A stretch of 64,000 bases of DNA from Mangrovicoccus ximenensis (GCF_003056725.1 NZ_QBKZ01000002.1:85418-149417); one strand, 5' to 3'; shown: positions 1 to 9,545, counted from the first letter of the stretch. The notes: generated by a model from the sequence alone, not told the origin. Program-made: numbers and translations.

Positions 1-985
1 CCGAGGCGCCGGGTTGCCCGCAGGATGCCGTTGCACGGCAAGGCGGCAGGGCAATCCGCCTTCCTGAGGCGGCCGTCCTGCGGATCGGAATGACCCTCGT
101 GCCTCCGCGCGCCAGGATCGCCGAGTGGCACCGCCGGGTATCGGAGGCGCCGCCAGCGGTGCCCGGAATTGCCCATCGCGGCGCATCGGTCCGCGCCCGA
201 TGGGCGACAGCGCATCCGCAGGCAGCTCGCCGGTGACTGTGCCGATGCCTTCGTCCTCCGGAAGCTGGTCGAGAAGGTCTGGAAGGACGGGGCTGTCGCC
301 CTCGCGGCGGGCGGTGACTTCCGCCGCCTTGATGTCGCCGGTGCCCGTGTCCATTGCCAGATGGGCTTTGCGTTGCTGGCGACAGCCCGGATACCGTGCT
401 TCCCCGCAAGCCACCCGCCGCCGCCCGGGACCTTGATGCCGGCGCTGTCCGCTGCCCGGAACGGCATTGCGCAGCAATGCCGGAGAGGGGACCAAAGGAG
501 GTTCACGGGACCTTGGGCCCGGCAAAACGATAGCTCGACAGTGATCGTTCGACAGGCTTTCGCGGCCCCGCTGGCGCCACGGTCCCGTCACGCTCCAGCA
601 GAGCATGGAAAAGCAGGGGGGCCGCCAGTCCAGCCCTGCCCTCTTGAGGATGCTGGAAACCATGACCGCCGCTTGCCGGAGCAGCAGTCCGAAGAGGGCA
701 TTCACGATCAGGCGGACCTGGATGGCAAGCTTCGGGCAGGGCGCCGCCCGCCCGGTCCTCAGGGAACCCCGCCGGAGGATTTGCCGCTTGCGCCGATCGG
801 ACCGGACTCCCCCGGATCGTCTTCTGATCGTCGTCGTTCAGGGAACACCGGCGGACGCCCGGGCTTGCCTGCGTTCGGCGCGGGCCATGTCCCGGTCCGG
901 CCAGTCGAGCAGCGCCCCGCCACGCTTCAACGCATCGTTATAGGATTTCCAGTTCGCCGTGCGGTAGCGGGCAGGTTCTTGCTTC
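1..985 (-). mobile_element. Degenerate IS5-family transposase remnant
   Basis: Read on the minus strand in shifting frames, this stretch gives the order of an IS5-family DDE transposase. The N-terminal YRTANWKSYNDALKRGG lies near 880-960. The AILKRAGLDW-like region lies near 600-720, LAMDTGTGDIKAAEVTARR near 300-370, and TRRCHSAILARRGTRVIPIR near 60-130. Several frameshifts and stops break it, so it cannot make active transposase. The 3' end runs off the left edge of the window. It is the same transposase type as the remnants at 7636-8062 and 24128-24645. Confidence 0.7.
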
Positions 986-1234
986 CTCAAGATGGGGGCT
1001 TGCCCCGTGGGATTCGCGACGTGGATCCCCGCGGCAAATGAGTTCCGCAACACTGCCAACGCAGTTTGCCTCGGGTCCGTCCGGCGCGATGTTTCCGCCA
1101 TGGCCAGACGGAACCGGGGCTTGGAAACGCCCGCACCGGCTTCGCGGCCGCCGGGCTGGGTGCCGCCCCCATCTGCCCATCCCGAATCCTGCTCCGGCGC
1201 CAGGCCAAGCCGCTGGCGGCGGACCAAGCTCCTT

Positions 1235-1927
1235 TCAGGGACCGGCGGCCTCTCCTGCCGGCCAGGCGTCGAGCCGGGCCTGCTGGCGGCGGGCGAGCGT
1301 GTCGGCCTGCGCGCCGCCCTCGATCAGGTCGTCTCCGGCACCGCCCCAGATGTCGTCCCGGCCCTGCCGTCCGAAGAGCTGGTCGCCGCTGCCGAGCCCG
1401 GAAATCGTGTCATCGCCGCCGAGCCCGTCAATCAGGTCCGCGCCCGATGTTCCCGGCAGGGAATCCGGCCCCTCGGTCGGAACGGCGGTGGAGGCGGCCG
1501 ATGCCGCAATCTCCATCACCGGGGCGGCTGGCGGCAACGTGACCTCGACTGGTCCGGAACTGCGGGCTGCGAGATAGCTGCCGGGGAGGATGCCTGCCGC
1601 GGCAACGGCCTGGCCGGTTGCCGGGTCGACGGGCAGAAGGATGCAGTCCGTCGAGCCCGCGCGCGCGATCACGGCCAGGCGGTGCGGGGCGCCCCCGTCC
1701 GGCGGCAGGAGGTCCGCGAAGTGCACCGAGACGATGTCGGCAGGGCTCCCGTCCGCCACTGCGACCTGCGTCGCCGCGGGGTCGGAGATGTCGATCCGCC
1801 CGTCCGCATCCTGGAATTGCACAGGCACGGCCGGGTCCAGCGTCAATGACCCGCCATCCGTGCCCGGACCGAAGACGGCATCGAGCAGGTTTTTCGGAAC
1901 GACAAAGGCGTCGATGAAGAGTTTCAT
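1235..1927 (-). CDS. RTX-type calcium-binding protein, probably 3'-truncated
   Basis: A 230-residue protein starts at an ATG behind a strong GGGGGAGGAA ribosome-binding site. The first ~150 residues are an uncharacterised acidic domain. From about residue 160 it has nonapeptide-like RTX repeats (GTSGADLIDGLGGDDTISG, then GGAGDDLIEGG) of the calcium-binding beta-roll type used by type I-secreted proteins. The repeat array stops after about four units and passes into a tail (RRQQARLDAWPAGEAAGP) that does not look like RTX sequence. The original gene was therefore probably longer and was cut near 1290. Only IS debris lies downstream. No dedicated exporter is visible here. Confidence 0.7.
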   Translation of the reverse strand: MKLFIDAFVVPKNLLDAVFGPGTDGGSLTLDPAVPVQFQDADGRIDISDPAATQVAVADGSPADIVSVHFADLLPPDGGAPHRLAVIARAGSTDCILLPVDPATGQAVAAAGILPGSYLAARSSGPVEVTLPPAAPVMEIAASAASTAVPTEGPDSLPGTSGADLIDGLGGDDTISGLGSGDQLFGRQGRDDIWGGAGDDLIEGGAQADTLARRQQARLDAWPAGEAAGP

Positions 1928-2039
1928 GAAAATTCCTCCCCCGAGAAAATCACGATTTCTTTACCTTGCGGCAGGTGCAACCGTAAGTAAACAACATATT
2001 AATTAGAACACCCATGACGTGCTCCTCCGCGAGGCCCGG

Positions 2040-2574
2040 ATGACGGCATCCGCCGATCTGCTTCCGCGCAGGGGGGTGCCGGAAGCGGGCGGCATTTCTC
2101 CGGGACAGGCGCTGCCGCTCAAACCCGGCAGAGATGACGTGCCGGTTGCCGTGGCGCGGTTGCGCAAATCCGCTGGCGGCCAAGGCCCCGATTCCACTGG
2201 CGGCCTTGCCTGGTTGTCACCCGCTGTCCGAATTCCGGCGCTTCGGCCGCCCTTCCGGCTGCAGGCTGGGCGGTGCAGTCCGGATGGAGATCGGTCGCAT
2301 CCCGCCACGGGGGCGCCGGGAGCTGGCAGAGCGGCGGCGGCGCATTGCTCGGCCCGAAGCTGCGGCGAGACATGCACCGTCAGGTGCGCCCAGTCCTCAA
2401 CTTCGGCATTCCCCGGCGCCGGAAAAGCCTGTGGCAGAAGCGCTTGGCTGCAGACGCTTTGCGCCGCGGCCGGATCAGGATATCGGGACCGCCGCCGGTC
2501 GCGTCCGGCGCCCCAAGGTCGACCTTGCCCTCCATCCGGATGACGACCTCGCCGGGAGCCATTTGGGCTCTGAC
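2040..2574 (-). mobile_element. Possible IS6-like transposase remnant
   Basis: Minus-strand frames here give VVIRMEGKVDLG and DILIRPRRKASAAKRFCHRL. These resemble the catalytic-core text of IS6-family transposases (D-x-L-V-x-x-R-R-N-A-x-A-A-K-R-F). The reading frame is lost after about 180 bases. It directly abuts the broken end of the hydroxyacid dehydrogenase gene at 2575, as expected of an insertion that truncated it. The match is by eye and partial, so the family is tentative. Confidence 0.38.
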
Positions 2575-2901
2575 TCAATTTTGGTGCAGGGCTTTGAAAT
2601 CGGCCATCTGCCGGGCCTGGTCGGGATCGACGAGCCGCGCGACCGGCATTCCGGCAGGCAGCCGCGGGTCGCGGTCCAGCCCGTCGGTCCCGGCGCCGAA
2701 GCAGACGACCTTGCGCACGGAGGCCGGCAGCGCCTCCATTTCGGGCGGCAGCTGCCAGGCCAGCAGCACGTCATGGCGCTCCGCCCGCGCCGCGGCCTCG
2801 TCCCAGCGCAGGAACCGGACCTCCGGACAGTGCTGCCGGAACGCCGCGAGATAGCGGTCGTCCCAGGCCAGCGGATCGGCGAGCATGACCGTCGTCGTCA
2901 C
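2575..2901 (-). pseudogene. N-terminal fragment of a GhrA-type 2-hydroxyacid dehydrogenase
   Basis: A GTG-started 108-residue stub overlaps the end of the upstream aldolase gene by GTGA, so the two were translationally coupled. The text (RHDVLLAWQLPPEMEALPA, VCFGAGTDGLDRDPRLPAG) matches the substrate-binding N-terminal part of glyoxylate/hydroxypyruvate reductase A-like D-hydroxyacid dehydrogenases. These are normally about 310 residues with a Rossmann NAD(P) domain, which is absent here. Similarity stops at ARQMADF, followed by an unrelated tail and stop at the border with IS-like DNA. The stub should be non-functional. Confidence 0.7.
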
Positions 2902-3617
2902 GGCGTCCGGTCCTCCCAGGCGAGGCGGCGCAGCGCCTGCCATTCCAGATCTGCAGCGCCGTCGGGGTCGGAGTCGTATTGAGCGGCGGTACGGGCGCAG
3001 ACCTCGGGAGAGGGCAGGCGCATCTTCATGCCGGTCGAGGCCGCCATGATCTGCATCCGGCAGGCCATCTCGAGATTGTACATCAGCGAGAACGCCTCGC
3101 CGATGCTGCGGCCCACGGTCAGGAGCCCGTGATTGCGCAGGATCATCGCCCGGTTGCTGCCCAGATCTGCGACCAGGCGGCTCTGTTCGTCCCTGTCGAG
3201 CGCGATGCCTTCGAACTCGTGATAGCTGACGCGGCCGTAGAACAGGAGCGATGTCTGGTTGAGCGGCAGGAGACCTTCCTCGAGCGAGCTGACGGCGACA
3301 CCCGCGGGGGTATGGCAATGCACGACGCAGGCGGCATCCGGCCGGGCGGCATGGATGCAGCAATGGATCACCGCGCCCGCCGTGTTGACCGGCACCGGCG
3401 CGCCTTCGGCCTGCCGGCCGTCATGATCGATCACCACCAAGCTTTCCGGGGTGACGTCCTTGAACAGGTCTCCGTAGCGGTTGATCAGCAAATGGCCGGG
3501 CGAGCCGGGCAGCCGGGCGGAGACATGGGTATGGATCAGGTCATCCATGCCGAACCGGGCGATCAGCCGGTAGACGGCAGCCAGGTCCTGGCGGGTCTCG
3601 TCGATGGCGTCGAACAT
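2898..3617 (-). CDS. Class II aldolase/adducin-family protein
   Basis: A 239-residue cytoplasmic protein of the fuculose-phosphate aldolase/adducin head fold. The expected metal-ligand histidine motifs are present: HTHVSAR near the N-terminus, VVHCHTPAGVAVS mid-protein and ILRNHGLLTVG towards the end. The start at ATG 3617 is preferred over an upstream in-frame ATG because GGAAGAGG lies at ribosome-binding distance. The gene overlaps the truncated hydroxyacid dehydrogenase by 4 bases, suggesting a former operon acting on a hydroxy-acid or sugar-acid substrate. The exact substrate cannot be read from sequence. Confidence 0.85.
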   Translation of the reverse strand: MFDAIDETRQDLAAVYRLIARFGMDDLIHTHVSARLPGSPGHLLINRYGDLFKDVTPESLVVIDHDGRQAEGAPVPVNTAGAVIHCCIHAARPDAACVVHCHTPAGVAVSSLEEGLLPLNQTSLLFYGRVSYHEFEGIALDRDEQSRLVADLGSNRAMILRNHGLLTVGRSIGEAFSLMYNLEMACRMQIMAASTGMKMRLPSPEVCARTAAQYDSDPDGAADLEWQALRRLAWEDRTP

Positions 3618-3898
3618 GGAAGCCTCTTCCTGCAACTGGTATCCCAGTGTGGTAGTTCTGCGGGAAAGCGGTCAATCCAGGATGCGGGACACGGAGGGAC
3701 GTGCCGGAAACTGGCGATCAAATCGCCGGAATTCTGCCTGGGAGCACAAAACTTGGGCTGGAGCTTGACGGAAGAGGGCCGAGCGGCGGCCGAGTCGGGA
3801 GTCATCTGGTGACGTGCCGCTTCCGGCAGGGCGGCGCGCCGTCCGCGTCTCGGCTGCCGGAAACGCCGGCATTCGGCTCGAGCGCCGCAAGCGGCGCG

Positions 3899-4192
3899 TC
3901 AGCGGCGGCCTTTCCGGTTCCGGCATTCCGGCCGTTGGCGGAGGCCTTGAGCCGGGGCGGGCTTGCGCCGCGCCCGTGGAATGCGGCATCCCAGAGCATC
4001 CTCCGCCCGGTCCAACGCCAGTTTCGCCAGCCTCTGCACATCCGCGGCGGACAGGTCCGGAGCCGCCGCGGCCAGATCGGACCTCGCTTCCTCTTCTGCC
4101 GCGCGCAGCGCCTCGTGGTCGTCCGGCCGCAGACGGTCCGCCAGGCGCGCGACCACCTGCGCGAGCCGATCGTCGCTGAAGTGCCCCGTCAT
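3899..4192 (-). CDS. Small alanine-rich protein coupled to the recombinase-like gene
   Basis: A 97-residue ORF whose ATG overlaps the stop of the upstream gene in an ATGA, which supports real translation. The first 70 residues (DDRLAQVVARLADRLRPDD, AADVQRLAKLALDRAED) look alpha-helical with a charged, Ala/Leu-rich composition. The last 25 are Arg/Pro-rich and may be out-of-frame sequence past a breakpoint. I do not recognise a family. The tight overlap suggests an accessory protein for the recombinase-like product. Not certain to be complete. Confidence 0.45.
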   Translation of the reverse strand: MTGHFSDDRLAQVVARLADRLRPDDHEALRAAEEEARSDLAAAAPDLSAADVQRLAKLALDRAEDALGCRIPRARRKPAPAQGLRQRPECRNRKGRR

Positions 4193-5290
4193 GGCAGCAA
4201 CCTCCGCGCCATCGGCGCCGTGATCCCGAGTTCCGCCGCAACCCCGTCGATACATTGCGCGATCCCGTCGAGGTCGCCGGCGGCGAAAGCCGATCCGCTC
4301 AGAAGCGGCGCGGACCTCCAGCCGCCATGCCCCATCCAGGCATCGATCCGCCACCCGGCGACCCCGTCCCGCGTCATCCGGCTGCGCCATCCATGCCGGA
4401 AGCAGTTGCGCGGCAACCGCGGGATCGGCGCGCTCTCCCAGTGTTCGCTGCAGCGCAGCGGAACCGGCGTTCCGCCCGCATCAGGCAGCAGAAACAGCGG
4501 CGACACCTCCCCGGCCTGCGCCCGCCGGGCATAGGCGACGGCTTGCGGCGAGAACATGCGCCCCCAGGCGATGACATGGTCCAGCTGCGATCGTATTTCC
4601 CGGATCGTCACAGCCGCCAGGGAAGGCAGCGGCAGCCAGCGGCCGTCATCGACGGAGCGATTGCCCTTGTCGACGATCCTGATTGCGGCATGCGCGACGC
4701 CAGGGACAAGCTCCTGCAATTTGGGCAGAACCTCGCCATGTGGGCGCCGTCCGAGACACCACAGCAGCACCGCGGCGGCATGCGCCGCGAAGGCTCCGTG
4801 GACCTCGCGGGCCGCGGACGGCTTGCCGCGCTGCAGCCCGAGGGCCGCGTCCGCTGCGGCCTCCCCGCGCTCCCGGAAATACGCGGCAACCTTTTTGTCG
4901 GGCGGCACGCGGCGCGATCCGACCTTTGTCTTCGGGCCTGTCGGCACGATCACCGGATACGGCGGTGCCTCGCCGAACCACGCGGCAATGGCCGTGCGGC
5001 AGGCGCCATCCAGCGCGGACACGTCGGTCTGGAGGTAGTACAGCTGCGGTGTCGTGCGCGGATCAGCGCCGAGCACGAGCCCGGCAAGGCCGGTGTCGCA
5101 AGCCTGCGCATCGAGCGCCGCAGCCAGTGCCTGCGTGATCCGTCCCGGACGCGGGCTGCGCCCCGTCCCCGGCAGGTCCCGGAGAAAAGCCCGCGCTTCC
5201 GCCTCGAGATAGGCGGGATCATGGCCCCCCGACAGAACGGCCCGCAGCGGAGCCTGCAGCCAGTCCGGCAGGATGATCGCGAACCCGCCT
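4189..5290 (-). pseudogene. Tyrosine-recombinase-like protein, 5'-truncated, no catalytic tyrosine seen
   Basis: An open minus-strand frame of about 365 codons with no clear start. The coding text continues upstream of the first usable GTG (5076) to about 5290 and then breaks. The C-terminal half has the layout of a tyrosine-recombinase catalytic domain. There is a box-I-like LLWCLGRRPHGEVLPKLQEL, a beta-hairpin IRIVDKGNRSVDDGRWLPL, a box-II-like CFRHGWRSRM and DAWMGHGG. Where the nucleophilic tyrosine is expected shortly after GH, the protein reads APLLSGSAF without tyrosine. It is therefore either a degenerate integrase or a non-catalytic member of a multi-integrase set. A small ORF overlaps its 3' end. 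Confidence 0.5.
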
Positions 5291-5314
5291 GCAGGCGGGC
5301 GCCGCGCGCCGGTG

Positions 5315-5416
5315 ACAGCGGGCGACGCGCTGGCCGACCTGCGGCGGCTGCATCGCGAATACCTTCCGCTCGTCGAGATCTACGCCGCCCGCTCGGTGGC
5401 GCCGCGGCCGTTCTGA
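5315..5416 (+). pseudogene. C-terminal fragment of an unidentified gene
   Basis: Plus-strand codons run in frame to TGA at 5414 and give ADLRRLHREYLPLVEIYAAR followed by SVAPRPF. This reads like a real protein C-terminus just upstream of the DUF1028 gene and in the same direction. It abuts the truncated recombinase-like gene on the other strand, so it is probably the tail of a former first gene of the DUF1028 operon. The family is not recognised. Confidence 0.3.
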
Positions 5417-5456
5417 GCCGCGCCCCGTCCCGCTGCCATTCCAGAGGAGTTCCGCA

Positions 5457-6164
5457 ATGACCTTCACCATCGTCGCCCGCGACGCCGAGACCGGCGATCT
5501 CGGGATCTGCCTGGCCACCAGCCCGCTGGGCGTCGCCTCGCGATGTCCGCATGTGAAAGGCGGCGTGGCGGCGATCTCGTCGCAATGCCATTCCGACTGG
5601 CGCCACGGCCTCGCGGGGCTGAAGCTGGCCGGGCAGGGCTGGCCGCCCGAGCAGATCCTCGGCGCGCTGCGCCAGAAGGACCGGTTTTTCGACTACCGCC
5701 AGATCGGCATCGTCACCGCCGATGGCCGCGCTGCCGCGCACAGCCCGTCGCATGGCGCGGTCTGGACCGGGCATCTGGTCGGCGAGGGCTTCGTCGCTAT
5801 GGGCAACAACCTGTCTGGGGCGGGCGTGGTCGGGGCGATCCATGACAGCTTTGCCGCGGGCGGCGGCGGCGGCTTCGGCGAGCGCCTCGTGCAGGCGATC
5901 GAGGCGGGCTATGCCGCCGGGGGCGAGACCATCGGCCAGCGCTCGGCCGGCCTGGTGATCTGCACCGCAGGGGTCGAGCGGCCGCTGATCGACATCCGTG
6001 TCGACATGGCCAATCCCTTGCCCGAAGAGGGCGGCGATGCCGTGCGCGACCTGCGGCGGCTGTTCGACGCCTATGGTCCCTTGGCGCCCTATTATGCCGG
6101 GGACTGGCTCGACAATCCGGAACTGACGCTGTCCGGCTACGCAGCAGCCCGGGCCATCGCTTGA
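5457..6164 (+). CDS. DUF1028 family protein (Ntn-hydrolase-like)
   Basis: A 235-residue protein beginning MTFTIVARDAETGDLGICLA, the characteristic opening of DUF1028, with the internal NNLSGAGVVGAIHDSF segment and a C-terminal LAPYYAGDWLDNPEL. AGAGGAG precedes the ATG at good distance. DUF1028 proteins resemble Ntn hydrolases in fold and often sit beside amino-acid or dipeptide catabolic genes. The biochemical reaction is not established from sequence. Its upstream partner seems to have been lost except for a short 3' tail. Confidence 0.85.
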   Translation: MTFTIVARDAETGDLGICLATSPLGVASRCPHVKGGVAAISSQCHSDWRHGLAGLKLAGQGWPPEQILGALRQKDRFFDYRQIGIVTADGRAAAHSPSHGAVWTGHLVGEGFVAMGNNLSGAGVVGAIHDSFAAGGGGGFGERLVQAIEAGYAAGGETIGQRSAGLVICTAGVERPLIDIRVDMANPLPEEGGDAVRDLRRLFDAYGPLAPYYAGDWLDNPELTLSGYAAARAIA

Positions 6165-6925
6165 CGGCAATGCCCTGGGCCGGAGCGCAGGGCGGCGGCG
6201 CCAAGCCCGAACTTGCAGATGCAGCGCCTGTCCGGTTCGGCGCGCCGCTCCGCGCAACGCTGGTCCGGGCGCCACGCTTGCCTGTTCCGGCAGACCCGGC
6301 CGCCCTCCGATGCCCGCACTTTCGGGAATCCCGCGGCGAACCGCATCCGTGCCGCAGCGCATTCTTCGAGGCCAAGGCCTTCGGCATCGACTGCGCGGCA
6401 CTGCTGGGCGATGACTGCAAGGAGATGCCGGTTGGCCGCGATCGGGGCATGGCGGCTATCCTCGTCGGCGTCGGCCAAGCGGAATCCTTCTTCCGCGACC
6501 TCATCGGCTGCGACAACCGTTTCGACTCTTCCGGCTGGAGATCGACCGGCGGCGGCCGGTACCTGCCACCTTCCCGGACCTGCCCCGGCGGCGCGGGGAG
6601 GAGGCCGCTCTTTCGGTCCCAATGCGCTCAGGCCGGGAGCGGGCTCGCGGCCTCCGGGGTGACGTCCGGCAGCGCCGCGATCCGCCGGATCCGGGCGCGG
6701 ATCGCCGGATCGGGCGCTCCCGCGCCATGGCCGGGCCGGTCCGGGAGGTCGGGCCGGTCCGCGTCAGCGGCAAATCCGCCAGGGGAGAAGGCGAGATCCG
6801 GACGGGCTGGACGGCGGCCCTGCGCTTCGCCCGCCCGGCGCAGCAAACCGTGTTCCGGGAGCGCGGAGGACGAGCGCGCCGTCCGGGGGGACGGATCGCC
6901 TGGCGACTGCCGATGCCGCGGCGCG
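6165..6925. other. Gene-poor stretch, no gene supported
   Basis: About 760 bases of GC-rich sequence with overlapping open frames on both strands and no frame showing a recognisable family, a ribosome-binding site or consistent codon use. It separates DUF1028 from the IS110 remnant and is likely decayed sequence. Confidence 0.5.
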
Positions 6926-7636
6926 GACCGGACAGATCGCCGATCTGCTGCCGGTCTTCCACATGGCCAACAGGATCGTGGCAAGCTTCCGGCTGACGGC
7001 AACGATGGCCTTCTTCGTGCAGGTCCCCTTCGCGATCCGCAGGCCCCAGGCCTCGAGCGGCGACAGGATGCGCACCCGGCCGGAACGGCGGCAGCCCCGA
7101 AGCGCAGCCTGCGCACGCGGGCATCCCCGCCTTGGTGAGCCGGCCGGCGATGTCGGTCTTGCCGGACTGCCACCGTCGCGGCGTCAGTCCGAGCCACGCA
7201 CCCACGTTGCGGGACCGGGAAAGCGGCCGGGATCGTCGACCGCGCTGCGGAAGCCCGGAGCCACGATGACGCCGACACCCGGCATCGTCATCGGAAGCCG
7301 GGTCACCGGATCGGACTTCGCGAGTGCCGTGAGCTGGCCGTCCAGCGCGTCCGGTTCGGCGATCAGCAAGGCGCGCACCCGCAGCATGGCCCCGACGAGG
7401 CCTTCGAGGATGTCATGGCCATCGGCAAGGTCGCGGGCCCGTCCTTCCCAGGTCTTCCGGGTCACGGAGCCGGTCCTCAGCCCGAAGTTGCGCAGCGCGG
7501 CCCGCGAGGAGTTCTCGGCTGCCCTGACTTTCTCCACCAGGAAGGTCCGCGCCGTCAGCAGCGCCAGGGTTTGCCGGGCATCCAGAGACTTGCCGTGGAC
7601 GCGCTTGAACCAGCCCAGGCGGACCAGAAGGGCAAT
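6925..7636 (-). mobile_element. Degenerate IS110-family transposase remnant
   Basis: Minus-strand frames give the central and C-terminal part of an IS110-type transposase. The segments are LLTARTFLVEKVRAAENS, ALRNFGLRTGSVTRKTWEGR, the TMPGVGVIVAPGFRSAVDD (transposase_20) region, then GAWLGLTPRRWQSGKTDIAG, then KKAIVAVSRKLATILLAMW. At least two frameshifts separate these pieces and the N-terminal DEDD half is missing. The left part is cut by the IS5 fragment at 7636. Inactive. Confidence 0.72.
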
Positions 7637-8062
7637 GGCGGGTCCGGACTGGCCGGTACCGGACTATTCGAGCCTGTGCGGGCACCAGGCTCGGATCGCC
7701 GTGCAGACCCCATATCGGGGTTCCGGCGCTCCCTTGAACCTGCTGATCGACAGCACCCGCATTCGCTTTCGTGGCGACGGTGAGTGGCTGGCGTTCAAGC
7801 ACGGTGCGATGCGCAGGCGCGAATGGCGGAAGGTGCTTTTGGCAATGGACACCGCTACAGGCGATATTCGTGCAGTCGGGTTCACCTTGGGCAGGCAGGG
7901 TGACAGTCCCGGCCTGCCTGATTTGTTGACGCAGATCCCGGAAGAAGAAGACATCGAGACGGTCACTGCCGATGGCGCCTGCGATACACGCCGTTGCCGT
8001 GCCGCGATCCTCGAGCACGGTGCAGACCCGATCATACCGATCCGGGGGACTGTCTGCCCGCC
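7636..8062 (+). mobile_element. IS5-family transposase fragment, frame mostly preserved
   Basis: One open frame carries AGPDWPVPDYSSLC, LLIDSTRIRFRGDGEW, WRKVLLAMDTATGDIRAVGF, PDLLTQIPEEEDIETVTADG and AAILEHGADPIIPIRG, the middle of an IS5-family DDE transposase. The 5' end is cut at the IS110 remnant and the 3' end is lost after the VIPIR-type block, so it cannot be functional. It is better preserved than the related remnants at 1-985 and 24128-24645, suggesting a later arrival. Confidence 0.75.
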
Positions 8063-8112
8063 GGATGAGCGCGAGCTGAGACGCAAGGAGAAGGCTCTGG
8101 CGGAGGCCGCGG
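8062..8112 (+). mobile_element. C-terminal fragment of an IS3-type OrfA transposase
   Basis: A short in-frame segment reads ERELRRKEKALAEAAAL. This is the coiled-coil tail motif of a long OrfA-type helix-turn-helix transposase (normally followed by LVLxKK). It lies between the IS5 fragment and the dctQ stub. The N-terminal part of the same protein type appears at 22640-22780. Confidence 0.45.
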
Positions 8113-8129
8113 CGCTAGGGTCGCGGCGA

Positions 8130-8229
8130 CCATGGCCGCGATGGCTGCCACGCCGAGCCAGCGCCCGGCCGCCAGCAGCCCGCTGTTGACGGCGCCGAGG
8201 AGGCGCGCCGCCGCGATCAACGGCTTCAT
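8130..8229 (-). pseudogene. TRAP transporter small permease (DctQ) N-terminal stub
   Basis: Behind a clear ribosome-binding site (GGGGGAGGAAATCGG before the ATG) the frame reads MKPLIAAARLLGAVNSGLLA and then AGRWLGVAAIAAMVAAT. This is the first amphipathic segment and membrane helix of a DctQ-type TRAP small permease. The frame then runs into transposase sequence. A normal DctQ has four membrane helices and about 170 residues, so only about 35 codons remain. No DctP or DctM partner is present nearby. Confidence 0.5.
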
Positions 8230-8321
8230 CCGATTTCCTCCCCCGGGGGACCACGTTTGGGTTCCTCATAGCCCATGCCGGGGCGGAGCGCCCTACCCTG
8301 GCGCGAAAAAAGTCGCGCCGG

Positions 8322-9212
8322 TCACGCGACTTCGCGGCCGAGCGCGGCCTCGTAGAGGCGGAACCAGTCCTCGCGTCCCAGCGCGACCTGCGCCGCCTCG
8401 CCGATCCGGGCGATCCGCTCCAGGCTGTTGGTGCCGAGCACCGGCAGGATCCTGGCGGGATGCGCCAGCAGGAAGGCCACCGCGATGGCGGCGCGGTCGG
8501 TGCCGTGCTGCCGGGCGAGATCGTCCATGATGTCGGCGAGATGGCCCTTGCCGGTCATCAGGCTGCCGCCGCCCAGGGGCGACCAGGCCATGACCGCTTC
8601 CCGGCGGCGCTGGTGGAAGGCCAGGTCGCCGTCGGTGAAGGGCGCGACCCGCGACAGCGAGATCTCGATCTGGTTGGTGACCAGCGGCTGCGCCATCAGC
8701 GACTCCAGCAGCTCGACATCCCAGGGCCGGAAATTCGACACGCCGACGCTGCGCACCTTGCCCGAAGCCACGAGGTCGTCGAGCGCCTGGCCGGTCTCCT
8801 CGTGATCCATCATCGGATCGGGGCGGTGGATCAGCAGCAGGTCGATCCGGTCGGTGGCGAGGTCCCGCAGGGAATGATCGACCGCGGCGAAGATATGGGC
8901 GCGGCTGGTGTCGTAATGCTTCACCCTGGCATCGGCATGGCGGCCGACCGGCGCGACGATGCCGCATTTGGTGACGATCTCCATCTGCTCGCGCAGACCC
9001 GGCGCGGCACGCAGCGCGTCGCCGAGGATCGCCTCGGCGGTGTAGCCGCCATAGATGTCGGCTTGGTCGAAAGTGGTGATGCCCTGCGCCAGGCAGGTCT
9101 CGATCTTGGCCTGGACATGCTTCGGCGAGGTGTCGGCATCGTCGCCGATCCGCCACATGCCGTAGACGAGGCGCGAAAAGGTCAGGTCGGGGGCAAGGGA
9201 CACGCGTTCCAT
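8322..9212 (-). CDS. Aldo-keto reductase family oxidoreductase
   Basis: A 296-residue NAD(P)H-dependent (alpha/beta)8 reductase. The catalytic tetrad is visible: Asp and Tyr in TTFDQADIYGGYT, Lys in EIVTKCGI and His in DLLLIHRPDP. The cofactor-binding C-terminal text is PARILPVLGTNSLERI. It is close to the YdhF-type branch (LVYGMWRIGDDA opening). Its ATG overlaps the stop of the ssuD fragment in TGATG, so both were once in one operon. The physiological substrate is unknown. Confidence 0.88.
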   Translation of the reverse strand: MERVSLAPDLTFSRLVYGMWRIGDDADTSPKHVQAKIETCLAQGITTFDQADIYGGYTAEAILGDALRAAPGLREQMEIVTKCGIVAPVGRHADARVKHYDTSRAHIFAAVDHSLRDLATDRIDLLLIHRPDPMMDHEETGQALDDLVASGKVRSVGVSNFRPWDVELLESLMAQPLVTNQIEISLSRVAPFTDGDLAFHQRRREAVMAWSPLGGGSLMTGKGHLADIMDDLARQHGTDRAAIAVAFLLAHPARILPVLGTNSLERIARIGEAAQVALGREDWFRLYEAALGREVA

Positions 9213-9545
9213 CAGCGGCGGACTCCGGCGGCAAGAGGGGTTGCGGGGGGCGCGGCGGGCACCCGCCCGTATTCATGGGGCAGCGAGCAGGTCTTCAGAT
9301 GGGGCAGCACCAGGCGGCCGACCTGTTCGCATTCGTCGATATGCGGATAGCCCGAGAGGATGAAGGCGCGCATCCCCATCTTCCGGTAGCGCTCGAGTTT
9401 GGTCAGCACCTGGTCGGCCGAGCCGACCAGCGCCGCCCCGCAGCCCGAGCGCGCCCGGCCGATCCCGGTCCAGAGCCCCGGCTCGATGAAGCCGTCGGCA
9501 TCGGCGCTGTCGCGGGCCCTGGCCTGATGGCTGACGCCGAGCGAA
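9212..9545 (-). pseudogene. C-terminal fragment of SsuD-like alkanesulfonate monooxygenase
   Basis: About 110 codons read LWTGIGRARSGCGAALVGSA, TKLERYRKMGMRAFILSGYP, HIDECEQVGRLVLPHLK. This is the C-terminal end of the luciferase-like FMNH2-dependent alkanesulfonate monooxygenase family. The frame stays open beyond 9545, but there it is only the shadow of the oppositely oriented glycosyltransferase. The front two-thirds of the gene, with the flavin site, is therefore gone. The stop overlaps the aldo-keto reductase start (TGATG). Confidence 0.7.

Noticed and set aside
8300..8322. GGCGCGA/TCGCGCC hairpin after the aldo-keto reductase
   Set aside because: The stem is good but the T-rich stretch is in the loop rather than after the stem, so it was not called a terminator.
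9275..9544. N-terminal extension of the GT2 glycosyltransferase frame
   Set aside because: These 90 codons are antisense to the SsuD C-terminal fragment and have no family match, so the real protein part begins at about 9545.
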